From positions 1-64,000 of the forward strand of contig NZ_JOFL01000032.1 of assembly GCF_000719265.1 (NCBI RefSeq): DNA of 64,000 nt, given 5' to 3'. Shown one piece after another: positions 1 through 7,308 of this stretch. Under the pieces are notes generated by a model. The model ran no database searches. It was not told the DNA's origin and saw nothing but the letters and a program-made list of their open reading frames with translations. The position numbers and the translations under genes are program-made. Source of the DNA: Streptomyces roseoverticillatus (GTDB lineage: Bacteria > Actinomycetota > Actinomycetes > Streptomycetales > Streptomycetaceae). The stretch's first letter is position 1; each line of letters starts with the position of its first letter.

Positions 1-186
1 GTCGACACCGGCATGATGCTCGCGGCCGCCGGCGCCCTCGCCGACGTCGTCACCGAGGACGAACTCAACGCCAACTACATCATCCCCAGCGTCTTCAACG
101 AGAAGGTCGCGGGGACGGTCGCGGGCGCCGTGCGCGAGGCCGCGAAAGCCGCCGGTGCGGCTGTGACGGGCACCACGACCGTCTGA
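1..186 (+). CDS. NAD-dependent malic enzyme, C-terminal end (partial)
   Basis: Only the last 61 codons are present; the frame is open from base 1 and stops at TGA 184-186. The peptide contains ANYIIPSVFNEKV followed by an Ala-rich helix, which matches the C-terminus of bacterial malate oxidoreductases (malate to pyruvate and CO2 with NAD reduction). Its position before hup and murA fits the Streptomyces order malic enzyme-hup-murA. The catalytic part is outside the window, so the call rests on this tail and on context. A GC-rich inverted repeat follows the stop (around 199-222) and may end transcription. Confidence 0.7.
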   Translation, partial: VDTGMMLAAAGALADVVTEDELNANYIIPSVFNEKVAGTVAGAVREAAKAAGAAVTGTTTV

Positions 187-459
187 TGACGGCGCGTCGC
201 GGGCCTTCGGGCCCGCGACCTGCCCCTAAGGTGTCGGGCAGAAATCAGGCCGCAGAAATGCGGCTGTATCCGAGGCTGTGCCGCTTTCCGTGTGACTCTC
301 CAGGGTGCCGGATTGGCTTTCCCGCCACTGGTGGGGGCAGGATGCGTAACCGGGCGCGAGGGTCTGGCAACGGACCCGGGTCCGGGGACTGTCCGAGGGC
401 CCTGGCAGCATCGGCTTCGATCTCACGCCTCATTGGCAAGAAGAACACGGGAGTACAAC

Positions 460-741
460 ATGAACCGCAGTGAGCTGGTGGCCGCGCTGGCCGACCGCGC
501 CGAGGTGACCCGCAAGGACGCCGACGCCGTTCTGGCCGCGCTCGCCGAGACCGTCGGCGAGGTCGTCGCCAAGGGCGACGAGAAGGTCACCATCCCCGGC
601 TTCCTGACCTTCGAGCGCACCCACCGTGCCGCTCGGACCGCTCGCAACCCGCAGACGGGTGAGCCGATCCAGATCGCTGCCGGTTACAGCGTGAAGGTCT
701 CCGCGGGCTCCAAGCTCAAGGAAGCCGCCAAGGGCAAGTAA
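460..741 (+). CDS. hup: HU family nucleoid-associated DNA-binding protein
   Basis: 93 residues, the normal length of a short HU protein without the Lys/Ala/Pro tail of the second streptomycete HU (HupS). The start MNRSELVAALADRA and the core GDEKVTIPGFLTFERTHRA are typical HU dimer-core sequence, followed by the DNA-binding beta-arm TARNPQTGEPIQI and the C-terminal helix. HU bends and compacts DNA as a dimer. The ATG at 460 is chosen because it gives the conserved N-terminus; a longer open frame begins at 292 but its extra 56 residues look non-coding. The gene stands alone with a strong terminator just after it and a 270-bp upstream region that probably holds its promoter. Confidence 0.96.
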   Translation: MNRSELVAALADRAEVTRKDADAVLAALAETVGEVVAKGDEKVTIPGFLTFERTHRAARTARNPQTGEPIQIAAGYSVKVSAGSKLKEAAKGK

Positions 742-768
742 GCCTTTAGCGCTGCGCTCAGCGCTGAG

Positions 769-803
769 AGGGCGGGCACCCCGGCCGGGGTGCCCGCCCT
801 TTG
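769..803 (+). terminator. Rho-independent-type terminator of hup
   Basis: Perfect 12-bp stem (769-780 pairs with 789-800) around an 8-base loop, followed by TTT. It lies 28 bases after the hup stop. Confidence 0.85.
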
Positions 804-870
804 GGCTTTCCAGGGCCCGTAACGGCCCCTCGGAGGCCCGTACGGGCCCCTGGGTCACCCGGATGCACGA

Positions 871-910
871 AAGCGCCTGTACGGGCCTTGAATGGCTCGT
901 ACAGGCGCTT
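871..910. terminator. Bidirectional hairpin between hup and murA
   Basis: Perfect 13-bp inverted repeat: aagcgcctgtacg at 871-883 and its complement at 898-910, with a 14-base loop. It has A residues on the left and T residues on the right, so it could stop transcripts from either side. It lies just beyond the repeated murA 3' segments, suiting an end of the murA transcript. Confidence 0.7.
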
Positions 911-933
911 ACGCCCCGTCAGAAGGACGGCGC

Positions 934-1250
934 TCAGGCGGCGGTGCCGCCGGGCAGCTCCACGTTCGCGCCGGCCAGGTCCTTCAGCTTCTGCATGCTG
1001 TGCTTTCCCGGGGGATGACCCCCGGACCCCCAGCCGGGGGCCGCGTCGTGGTGACGGGAAGCGTCAGGCCGTGGTGCCGCCGGGCAGCTCCACGTTCGCA
1101 CCCAGGTCCTTCAGCTTCTGCATGCTGTGCTTTCCCGGGGGATGACCCCCGGGCCCCCAGCCGGGGGCCGTGTCGTGGTGACGGGAAGCGTCAGGCCGTG
1201 GTGCCGCCGGGCAGCTCCACGTTCGCACCCAGGTCCTTCAGCTTCTGCAT
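934..1250 (-). repeat. Tandem copies of the murA 3' end
   Basis: The last 60 bases of murA plus about 67 bases of downstream sequence occur in tandem. Copy 1 is 934-1063 (130 bp), copy 2 is 1064-1190 (127 bp), and copy 3 (1191-1250) is the end of the real gene. Each begins, read on the minus strand, with codons for MQKLKDL and ends at a stop. Copies 2 and 3 match over the shared part. Copy 1 has one extra codon and reads DLAGANVELPGGTAA instead of DLGANVELPGGTTA. Between the coding pieces sits a hairpin-rich spacer (for example 1008-1025). This stretch fills most of the 449-bp gap between hup and murA; I see no other gene there. Confidence 0.93.
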
Positions 1251-2531
1251 GAAGTTCTCGTAGCCGCGGTTGATCAGGTCGATGCCGTGGACCCGCGAGG
1301 TGCCCTCGGCCGCCAGGGCCGCGATCAGGTACGAGAAGCCGCCGCGGAGGTCCGGGACGACCATGTCGGAGCCCTGCAGCTTCGTCGGGCCGGAGACGAC
1401 CGCCGAGTGCAGGAAGTTGCGCTGGCCGAAGCGGCAGGCGGAACCGCCCAGGCACTCGCGGTACAGCTGGATGTGAGCACCCATCTGGTTCAGCGCCGAG
1501 GTGAAACCGAGCCGCGACTCGTACACCGTCTCGTGGACGATGGACAGGCCCGCCGCCTGCGTCAGCGCCACGACCAGCGGCTGCTGCCAGTCGGTCTGGA
1601 AGCCGGGGTGCACGTCCGTCTCCAGCGCGATGGCGTTGAGCGCGCCGCCCGGGTGCCAGAAGCGGATGCCCTCGTCGTCGATCTCGAAGGCGCCGCCGAC
1701 CTTGCGGTAGGTGTTGAGGAAGGTCATCATCGAGCGCTGCTGCGCGCCGCGCACGTAGATGTTGCCCTTGGTGGCCAGCGCCGCGGACGCCCAGGAGGCC
1801 GCCTCCAGACGGTCGGACAGCGCGCGGTGGTTGTAGCCGCCGAGCTTGTCGACACCGGTGATCCGGATGGTCCGGTCGGTGTCCATGGCGATGATCGCGC
1901 CCATCTTCTGCAGCACGCAGATGAGGTCCTCGATCTCCGGCTCCACGGCGGCGTTGGACAGCTCCGTGACGCCCTCCGCCAGCACGGCGGTCAGCAGGAC
2001 CTGCTCGGTCGCGCCGACCGAGGGGTAGGGCAGGCGGATCTTGCAGCCGCGCAGCCGCTGCGGGGCCTCCAGGTACTGGCCGCCCTCGCGCTTCTCGATG
2101 GTCGCGCCGAACTGGCGCAGCACCTCGAAGTGGAAGTCGATCGGCCGGCCGCCGATGTCGCAGCCGCCCAGGCCCGGGATGAAGGCGTGGCCCAGCCGGT
2201 GCAGCAGCGGGCCGCACAGCAGGATCGGGATGCGCGAGGAGCCGGCGTGCGCGTCGATGTCCGCGACGTTGGCGCTCTCCACGTACGTGGGATCGAGGAC
2301 CAGCTCGCCGGGCTCGTCGCCGGGGCGGACGGTCACGCCGTGCAGCTGCAGCAGTCCGCGCACGACGCGCACGTCGCGGATGTCGGGGACGTTGCGCAGC
2401 CGGCTGGGGCCGTGCCCGAGCAGGGCGGCGACCATGGCCTTGGGCACGAGGTTCTTCGCGCCGCGGACACGGATCTCGCCCTCGAGCGGGGTACCGCCGT
2501 GGACAAGCAGGACATCGTCAGGGCCGGTCAT
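1191..2531 (-). CDS. murA: UDP-N-acetylglucosamine 1-carboxyvinyltransferase
   Basis: 446 residues. MurA transfers enolpyruvate from PEP to UDP-GlcNAc, the first committed step of peptidoglycan synthesis, in the cytoplasm. The EPSP-synthase-like fold starts with the family sequence VHGGTPLEGEIRVRGAKN, in which the Lys of RGAKN is an active-site residue. The PEP-binding and fosfomycin-target Cys is Cys124 in GGCDIGGRPIDFH. The start ATG (2529-2531) gives the usual short leader before the first strand. The gene is convergent with hup and divergent from the YqgE-family gene. Its final 20 codons are duplicated twice downstream (934-1190), which is unusual and leaves the protein unchanged because the first stop is used. 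Confidence 0.97.
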   Translation of the reverse strand: MTGPDDVLLVHGGTPLEGEIRVRGAKNLVPKAMVAALLGHGPSRLRNVPDIRDVRVVRGLLQLHGVTVRPGDEPGELVLDPTYVESANVADIDAHAGSSRIPILLCGPLLHRLGHAFIPGLGGCDIGGRPIDFHFEVLRQFGATIEKREGGQYLEAPQRLRGCKIRLPYPSVGATEQVLLTAVLAEGVTELSNAAVEPEIEDLICVLQKMGAIIAMDTDRTIRITGVDKLGGYNHRALSDRLEAASWASAALATKGNIYVRGAQQRSMMTFLNTYRKVGGAFEIDDEGIRFWHPGGALNAIALETDVHPGFQTDWQQPLVVALTQAAGLSIVHETVYESRLGFTSALNQMGAHIQLYRECLGGSACRFGQRNFLHSAVVSGPTKLQGSDMVVPDLRGGFSYLIAALAAEGTSRVHGIDLINRGYENFMQKLKDLGANVELPGGTTA

Positions 2532-2760
2532 GGATCTCGCGTTCCTGGAGTTGGGCAGGGGGCAAGAAGAAAGGGTAATGCGACGAGGGGGCCGTCCTGC
2601 ATGCCTGAGGGGGCTCCGGGCACGTCATGGCTTTGCAACAACACGCTCTGTTAATGGAATGGTCGCTACCGGTTATCGGCGGCGCGCCGCGGGCCGCCCC
2701 TTTCTTGCCGGAGTGGGCGTCCACCCCCCGCGCGGGCCCGAAATGCGGGATCATGTGCCC

Positions 2761-3357
2761 ATGTCCGAGGTGTCCTCGCTCACAGGACGGCTGCTTGTCG
2801 CGACACCGGCGCTCGCCGACCCGAATTTCGACCGCGCTGTGGTGTTGCTGCTCGATCACGACGAGGAGGGTTCCCTCGGAGTGATCCTGAACCGCCCGAC
2901 CCCCGTCGGGGTGGCCGACATCCTGGAGTCCTGGGCCGCGCTGACCGGGGAGCCGGGTGTGGTCTTCCAGGGCGGTCCCGTCTCGCTGGACTCGGCGCTG
3001 GGCGTGGCCGTGGTGCCGGGGGAGGGGCACGGCGCGACAGGCTCCGCGGCCGTCGTCGGCGACGGCCCGCTCGGCTGGCGCCGCGTCCACGGCGCGATCG
3101 GCCTCGTCGACCTGGAGGCCCCGCCGGAGCTGCTCGCGGCCGCCCTCGGCTCGCTGCGGATCTTCGCCGGCTATGCGGGCTGGGGCCCGGGCCAGCTGGA
3201 GGACGAGCTGGTCGAGGGCGCGTGGTACGTGGTGGAGTCCGAGCCGGGCGACGTCTCCTCGCCCGATCCGTCGCAGCTGTGGCGCGCGGTGCTGCGGCGC
3301 CAGCGCAACGAGCTGGCGATGGTGGCCACGTATCCGGACGACCCCAGCCTGAACTGA
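2761..3357 (+). CDS. YqgE/AlgH family protein
   Basis: 198 residues, close to the usual family length of about 185-200. The start LTGRLLVATPALADPNF, the LNRPT motif, the segment FQGGPVS and the late IFAGYAGWGPGQLEDEL are all family hallmarks. YqgE/AlgH proteins are small cytoplasmic proteins of uncertain biochemical role. The ATG at 2761 is preferred; an in-frame ATG at 2743 would add six residues. The gene is divergent from murA with a 229-bp gap that should contain both promoters. Its last codons, including the stop, are repeated five times in tandem directly downstream. Confidence 0.93.
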   Translation: MSEVSSLTGRLLVATPALADPNFDRAVVLLLDHDEEGSLGVILNRPTPVGVADILESWAALTGEPGVVFQGGPVSLDSALGVAVVPGEGHGATGSAAVVGDGPLGWRRVHGAIGLVDLEAPPELLAAALGSLRIFAGYAGWGPGQLEDELVEGAWYVVESEPGDVSSPDPSQLWRAVLRRQRNELAMVATYPDDPSLN

Positions 3358-3459
3358 CCCGGACGACTTCAGCTGAACTGACCCGTACGCCCCCAGCCCG
3401 AACTGACCTGGACGACCTCAGCCTGAACTGACCTGGACGACCCCGGTCTGAACTGACCC
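3336..3459 (+). repeat. Five tandem 24-25 bp copies of the YqgE gene's 3' end
   Basis: Units are 3336-3360, 3361-3384, 3385-3409, 3410-3434 and 3435-3459. Each contains a version of ctgaactgacc, that is the final Leu-Asn codons and the TGA stop. Unit 1 is the actual gene end. Because the period is 25 (24 for unit 2), each copy is in a different frame, so the array is not coding beyond the first stop. The copies have drifted by a few bases each. Confidence 0.95.
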
Positions 3460-3587
3460 GGAAGCCTCCCGGGGGTCCCGGGGGCCGCCGTCCGGGGGAT
3501 CCGCCCCGCAAAGGGGCGCGGCCCGCGCGCGAAACGACCGGACCGGGGATCGGAAGTCAGCGGTGCGCCCCAGTACCCTTGGAGACC

Positions 3588-3881
3588 ATGAGCACTCTTG
3601 AGCCCGAGCGCGGGGCAGGGACCGGCACCCTCGTAGAGCCGACGCCGCAGGTGTCGCACGGCGACGGCGACCACGAGCGCTACGCCCACTACGTCCAGAA
3701 GGACAAGATCATGGAGAGCGCGCTCTCCGGTTCCCCGGTCGTCGCCCTGTGCGGCAAGGTCTGGGTCCCGGGGCGCGACCCGAAGAAGTACCCGGTCTGT
3801 CCGATGTGCAAGGAGATCTTCGACGGCATGGGCGCCGGCGGGGACAAGGACAAGGGCGGCAAGGGCGGCGACAAGAAGTAG
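3588..3881 (+). CDS. DUF3039 domain protein
   Basis: 97 residues; a small actinobacterial family of unknown function. The conserved middle is HERYAHYVQKDKIMES, then VVALCGKVWVP and a CPMCKEIFD element. The Cys residues (one in ALCGK, two in CPMC) suggest a zinc-binding knuckle, which is my inference. The C-terminus is a short Gly/Lys/Asp-rich tail. The ATG at 3588 is used; a TTG three codons earlier is possible. The gene has no obvious operon partner and ends before a strong hairpin. Confidence 0.88.
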   Translation: MSTLEPERGAGTGTLVEPTPQVSHGDGDHERYAHYVQKDKIMESALSGSPVVALCGKVWVPGRDPKKYPVCPMCKEIFDGMGAGGDKDKGGKGGDKK

Positions 3882-3921
3882 CCCCCCGGGCCTCCTCGCT
3901 GCAGGCCACACCATTCTTCCC

Positions 3922-3957
3922 GGCCCCCGGGACGCGCTCCGGCGCGTCCCGGGGGCC
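3922..3957 (+). terminator. Strong GC hairpin after the DUF3039 gene
   Basis: Perfect 16-bp stem (3922-3937 with 3942-3957) closed by a TCCG loop. No T tract follows, as is common in Streptomyces. Confidence 0.85.
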
Positions 3958-4016
3958 GCGTGCGTCGCACGCCCCGTTGCGCGAGCCGTTGCACGGAGCG
4001 CTTTCGCTGATCACAG

Positions 4017-4032
4017 AGTGGTGGAGACCTCT
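4017..4032. promoter_or_regulatory. Candidate DasR operator (dre) upstream of the sugar ABC operon
   Basis: agtggtggagacctct matches 13 of 16 positions of the DasR consensus (A-S-TGGTCTAGACCA-S-T, S being C or G). It lies 93 bases before the binding-protein start. DasR is the GntR-family GlcNAc-responsive repressor of Streptomyces. The operon encodes an importer and a hexosaminidase, which supports the call. Confidence 0.6.
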
Positions 4033-4125
4033 TGTCGGGGCCATGGCACGCCCCTAGTCTCCTGCCAGTTGTGCTGAGCGAAACGCCCATTGCGTATGTT
4101 GCAACGCCACGCGGGAGGGATCCCC

Positions 4126-5439
4126 ATGAAGCCGTCCGGCCGCTCGTCCGGTGTGGTGGCTCCGGTTTTAGTGGCCCTGGTGACGGCCGCCGCCCTGACC
4201 GCCTGCGCCCCCGCCACCTCCGCAGGTAGCGCCGGGGGCGACGAGCGGACGGGGCGCCTGCGGGTCTGGCTCTTCCGGGAGGTCGACAACGGGCCCAAGG
4301 CGGCCGTCGTCGGCAAGGCCGTCGCCGCCTTCGCCCGGGAGCACCGAGGCGCCCGCGTCGACGTCACCTACATCCCCGTCGAGACGCGCGCCCAGCGGAT
4401 CAAGGCCGCCTTCAACGACCCCCGCAGCGCCCCCGACGTCATCGAGTACGGCAACACCGACACCGCCGGCTACGTCCGGGACGGCGGACTGGCCGACGTC
4501 ACCGCCGACTTCGCCGCCTGGCCCGAGGCGCGGGACACCGATCCCGCCGCCCGCCGCTCCGTCACCGTGGACGGGAAGGTCTACGGCGCCCCGCTGTTCG
4601 TCGGCGTCCGCGCCCTCTACTACCGCACGGACGTCTTCCGCGAGCTCGGCCTGCGCCCGCCGCGCACCCAGGCCGAGCTCGCGGAGACCGCCCGCCGCAT
4701 CCACCGGGAGCGGCCGGAGCTCTACGGGCTCGTGGTCGGCGGCTCGTACACGTACGGCGCCCTGCCCTTCCTGTGGGCCAACGGCGGTGCGATAGCGGAG
4801 AAGAAGGGCAGGAAGTACACCGCGGCCATCGACGGCGAGGCGGCGAAGCGGGGCATCACCGCGTACACCGCCCTCTTCGGCGAGCACAACTGCCCGCCCG
4901 CCAAGTGCGCGCAACTGGGTGGCAACGCCACCGTCGAGGCGTTCGCCTCCGGCAAGGCGGCCATGGCGATCGGCGGGGACTTCAGCCACCGGGCCGTCGA
5001 GAACGGCAAGGCCGGGGGCAGGTACGCGGTCGTCCCGCTGCCCGGCGCCGAGGAGGGCAGCATCGCCCCGGCGTTCGCGGGCGGGAACAACGTCGGGGTC
5101 CTCAAGAGCAGTTCCCACCGCACGCTCGCCGTCGAGCTGATGCGGGCCCTCACCGGCAAGCGCACCCAGTCCGAGCTCTTCGACGCCATGGGCTTCCTGC
5201 CCACCTATACGGACGTACGCCGCGAGGCGGCCCGCAAGCAGCCCTACGTCGAACCCTTCGTGAGGACGCTCGCCGCGGGCGCGGCCTTCGTGCCCGTGAC
5301 GCCCGCGTGGGGCGCCATCGACGCGGGGCAGGTGCTGCCGGTCATGTTCCAGGAGATCGTGAGCGGCCGCAGGAGCGTGGACGCGGCGGCCTCGGCCGCG
5401 GCGAAGAAGATGAACAGCGCCTTCAGGGCCGCGGGCTGA
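4126..5439 (+). CDS. Sugar ABC transporter substrate-binding lipoprotein
   Basis: 437 residues, family 1 extracellular solute-binding protein. The N-terminus has a short basic region, a hydrophobic stretch and the lipobox LTAC, so the mature protein is a lipoprotein outside the membrane. Later segments such as VTYIPVETRAQRIKAAF, APDVIEYGNTDTAGY and LWANGG are typical of carbohydrate-binding proteins of this class. The start at 4126 follows gggaggga and places the signal peptide at the N-terminus; an in-frame ATG at 4090 lacks this. First gene of an operon with two permeases and a GH20 enzyme, so the ligand is probably a GlcNAc oligosaccharide such as chitobiose. No ATPase gene is nearby; the shared MsiK ATPase is the likely partner in Streptomyces. 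Confidence 0.92.
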   Translation: MKPSGRSSGVVAPVLVALVTAAALTACAPATSAGSAGGDERTGRLRVWLFREVDNGPKAAVVGKAVAAFAREHRGARVDVTYIPVETRAQRIKAAFNDPRSAPDVIEYGNTDTAGYVRDGGLADVTADFAAWPEARDTDPAARRSVTVDGKVYGAPLFVGVRALYYRTDVFRELGLRPPRTQAELAETARRIHRERPELYGLVVGGSYTYGALPFLWANGGAIAEKKGRKYTAAIDGEAAKRGITAYTALFGEHNCPPAKCAQLGGNATVEAFASGKAAMAIGGDFSHRAVENGKAGGRYAVVPLPGAEEGSIAPAFAGGNNVGVLKSSSHRTLAVELMRALTGKRTQSELFDAMGFLPTYTDVRREAARKQPYVEPFVRTLAAGAAFVPVTPAWGAIDAGQVLPVMFQEIVSGRRSVDAAASAAAKKMNSAFRAAG

Positions 5440-5456
5440 GGGCGGGGGCCGGCACG

Positions 5457-6413
5457 ATGCGCACCCGTAGCCGCACCCGCACCCGCACCCGCAGCCGTAC
5501 GCCGCGCACGCCCACGCGACCCCACAGCCGCCGGACGCCCTGGCTCTACCTCGCCCCCGCCCTCGTCCTCCTCGGCGGCCTGCTGCTCTACCCCGTCTAC
5601 CAGCTCGGGCTCATCTCCTTCCTGGAGTACACCCAGGCCCAGGTCAGCGGCGGCCGCCCGACCTCCTTCCAGGGCTTCGGCAACTACGCCGCACTCTTCC
5701 GCGACGGCCAGTTCCGGGAGGTGCTCGTCACCACCGTCCTCTTCGCGGCCGCCTGCGTGCTCGCCACCCTGGCCACCGGCTGCGCGCTCGCCGTGCTCCT
5801 CACCCGCGTCCGCGCCCTGCCCCGCCTCGCCCTGATGACCGCGGCGCTCGGCGCCTGGGCCACGCCCGCCGTGACCGGCTCGACGGTCTGGCTCTTCCTC
5901 TTCGACCCCGACTTCGGGCCTGTGGACAAGGTGCTCACCCGGCTCGGCATGAGCGGCTTCGACGGCTACTCGTGGACGTACGACCGCTACAGCGCCTTCG
6001 CGCTCGTCCTCCTCGAAGTCGTCTGGTGCTCGTTCCCCTTCGTCATGGTGACCGTCTACGCCGGCATCCGGTCGATCCCCGCGGAGGTCCTGGAGGCCGC
6101 CGCCCTGGACGGCGCCTCGCAGTGGCGCACCTGGCGCGCGGTCACGGCGCCGATGCTGCGGCCGATCCTGGTCGTCGTCACCATCCAGTCGGTCATCTGG
6201 GACTTCAAGGTGTTCACGCAGATCTACGTCATGACCAACGGCGGCGGGATCGCCGGGCAGAACCTGACCCTGAACGTCTACGCCTACCAGAAGGCGTTCG
6301 CGTCCTCGCAGTACAGCCTCGGCTCGGCGATCGGCGTGGTGATGCTGCTGATCCTGCTGGCCGTCACGCTCGCGTACCTGCGGCTGCTGCGGAGACAGGG
6401 GGAGGAGATATGA
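5457..6413 (+). CDS. Sugar ABC transporter permease (MalF type)
   Basis: 318 residues with six predicted membrane segments, beginning at WLYLAPALVLLGGLLLYP. The cytoplasmic EAA loop reads EVLEAAALDGASQWRTWR, the contact site for the ATPase. The first 28 residues are an odd Arg-Thr/Ser-rich repeat (RTRSRTRTRTRSRTP) made of repeated cgcacc-type DNA, likely expanded by slippage. The ATG at 5457 follows the binding-protein stop by 17 bases. The 3' end lies in a 21-bp tandem duplication and its stop overlaps the next start as ATGA. Confidence 0.92.
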   Translation: MRTRSRTRTRTRSRTPRTPTRPHSRRTPWLYLAPALVLLGGLLLYPVYQLGLISFLEYTQAQVSGGRPTSFQGFGNYAALFRDGQFREVLVTTVLFAAACVLATLATGCALAVLLTRVRALPRLALMTAALGAWATPAVTGSTVWLFLFDPDFGPVDKVLTRLGMSGFDGYSWTYDRYSAFALVLLEVVWCSFPFVMVTVYAGIRSIPAEVLEAAALDGASQWRTWRAVTAPMLRPILVVVTIQSVIWDFKVFTQIYVMTNGGGIAGQNLTLNVYAYQKAFASSQYSLGSAIGVVMLLILLAVTLAYLRLLRRQGEEI

Positions 6414-6434
6414 AGACAGGGGGAGGAGACATGA
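6393..6434 (+). repeat. 21-bp tandem duplication at the permease-permease junction
   Basis: 6393-6413 and 6414-6434 are identical except for one T/C difference. Each copy holds a gggggaggag ribosome-binding site and an ATGA stop/start overlap. The first permease stops in copy 1. The second permease can start at ATG 6410 or 6431, each with its own Shine-Dalgarno sequence. Confidence 0.95.
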
Positions 6435-7303
6435 GACGGCGGCGCGGACCGGGCAGGCGGTACGGGCGGTACGGCCGGCTCGTCGCGGAGGCGGCGGCGC
6501 TGCTGACGGCGGCCGTGGTCGCCTTTCCCCTGTACTGGATGGTGCTCTCGGCCCTCAAGCCGGAGGGGGAGGTGCTGAGCGACCGGCCCCGCCCCTGGAC
6601 GTCCGCGCCTTCCCTGGACGCCTTCCGCCGCGTCTTCGGACAGCAGGACTTCGCGCGCTACTTCCTCAACAGCCTGCTCGTCGCGGGCACCGTGGTCGTC
6701 GTCTCCGCGCTCGTGGCCTTCCTCGCCGCGACCGCCGTCACCCGCTTCCGCTTCCGGTTCCGGACGACGCTGCTCGTGATGTTCCTCGTCGCCCAGATGG
6801 TGCCGGTCGAGGCGCTCACCATCCCGCTGTTCTTCCTCCTGCGCGACGCGGGCGCGTACGTGCCCGGCATCGGCCTCAACACGCTCGGCTCGCTGATCCT
6901 GCCGCACATCGCCTTCTCGCTGCCCTTCGCGGTCTGGATGCTGCGCGGGTTCGTCCGGGCGGTGCCGGAGGCGCTGGAGGAGGCCGCGTACCTCGACGGC
7001 GCCACCCGCGCCCGCTTCCTGTGGCGGATCCTCTTCCCGCTGGTCTTCCCCGGGCTCGTCGCGACGAGCGTCTTCTCGTTCATCTCCACGTGGAACGACT
7101 TCCTCTTCGCGAAGTCCTTCATCGTCAGCGCCACCGAGAACTCCACTCTCCCGATGGCGCTCCTCGTCTTCTTCAAGGACGAGGGCAACGACTGGGGCGG
7201 CATCATGGCGGCGTCCACCGTCATGACCGTGCCGGTGCTCGTCTTCTTCGTACTCGTCCAGCGGAGGCTCGTGTCGGGCCTCGGCGGAGCGGTGAAGGAC
7301 TGA
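6410..7303 (+). CDS. Sugar ABC transporter permease (MalG type)
   Basis: 297 residues from ATG 6410, or 290 from ATG 6431; both are well placed because the junction is duplicated. Six membrane segments are expected. The sequence has a MalG-like opening (VVAFPLYWMVLSALKPEGE), the EAA loop EALEEAAYLDGATRARF, and the typical SFISTWNDFLFAKSF before the last segments. It would form the channel with the preceding permease. The longer start adds MKTGGGD, a direct product of the repeat, so 6431 may be the ancestral start. Confidence 0.92.
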   Translation: MKTGGGDMRRRRGPGRRYGRYGRLVAEAAALLTAAVVAFPLYWMVLSALKPEGEVLSDRPRPWTSAPSLDAFRRVFGQQDFARYFLNSLLVAGTVVVVSALVAFLAATAVTRFRFRFRTTLLVMFLVAQMVPVEALTIPLFFLLRDAGAYVPGIGLNTLGSLILPHIAFSLPFAVWMLRGFVRAVPEALEEAAYLDGATRARFLWRILFPLVFPGLVATSVFSFISTWNDFLFAKSFIVSATENSTLPMALLVFFKDEGNDWGGIMAASTVMTVPVLVFFVLVQRRLVSGLGGAVKD

Positions 7304-7308
7304 ATCCG

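Noticed and set aside
892..1263. Plus-strand open frame across the murA tail repeats
   Set aside because: Antisense to the tandem copies; composition and repeated peptide reflect the duplication, not a gene.
3336..3459. Possible CRISPR array
   Set aside because: Units are contiguous with no spacers and derive from the preceding gene's end; no cas genes. The same holds for 28131-28231.
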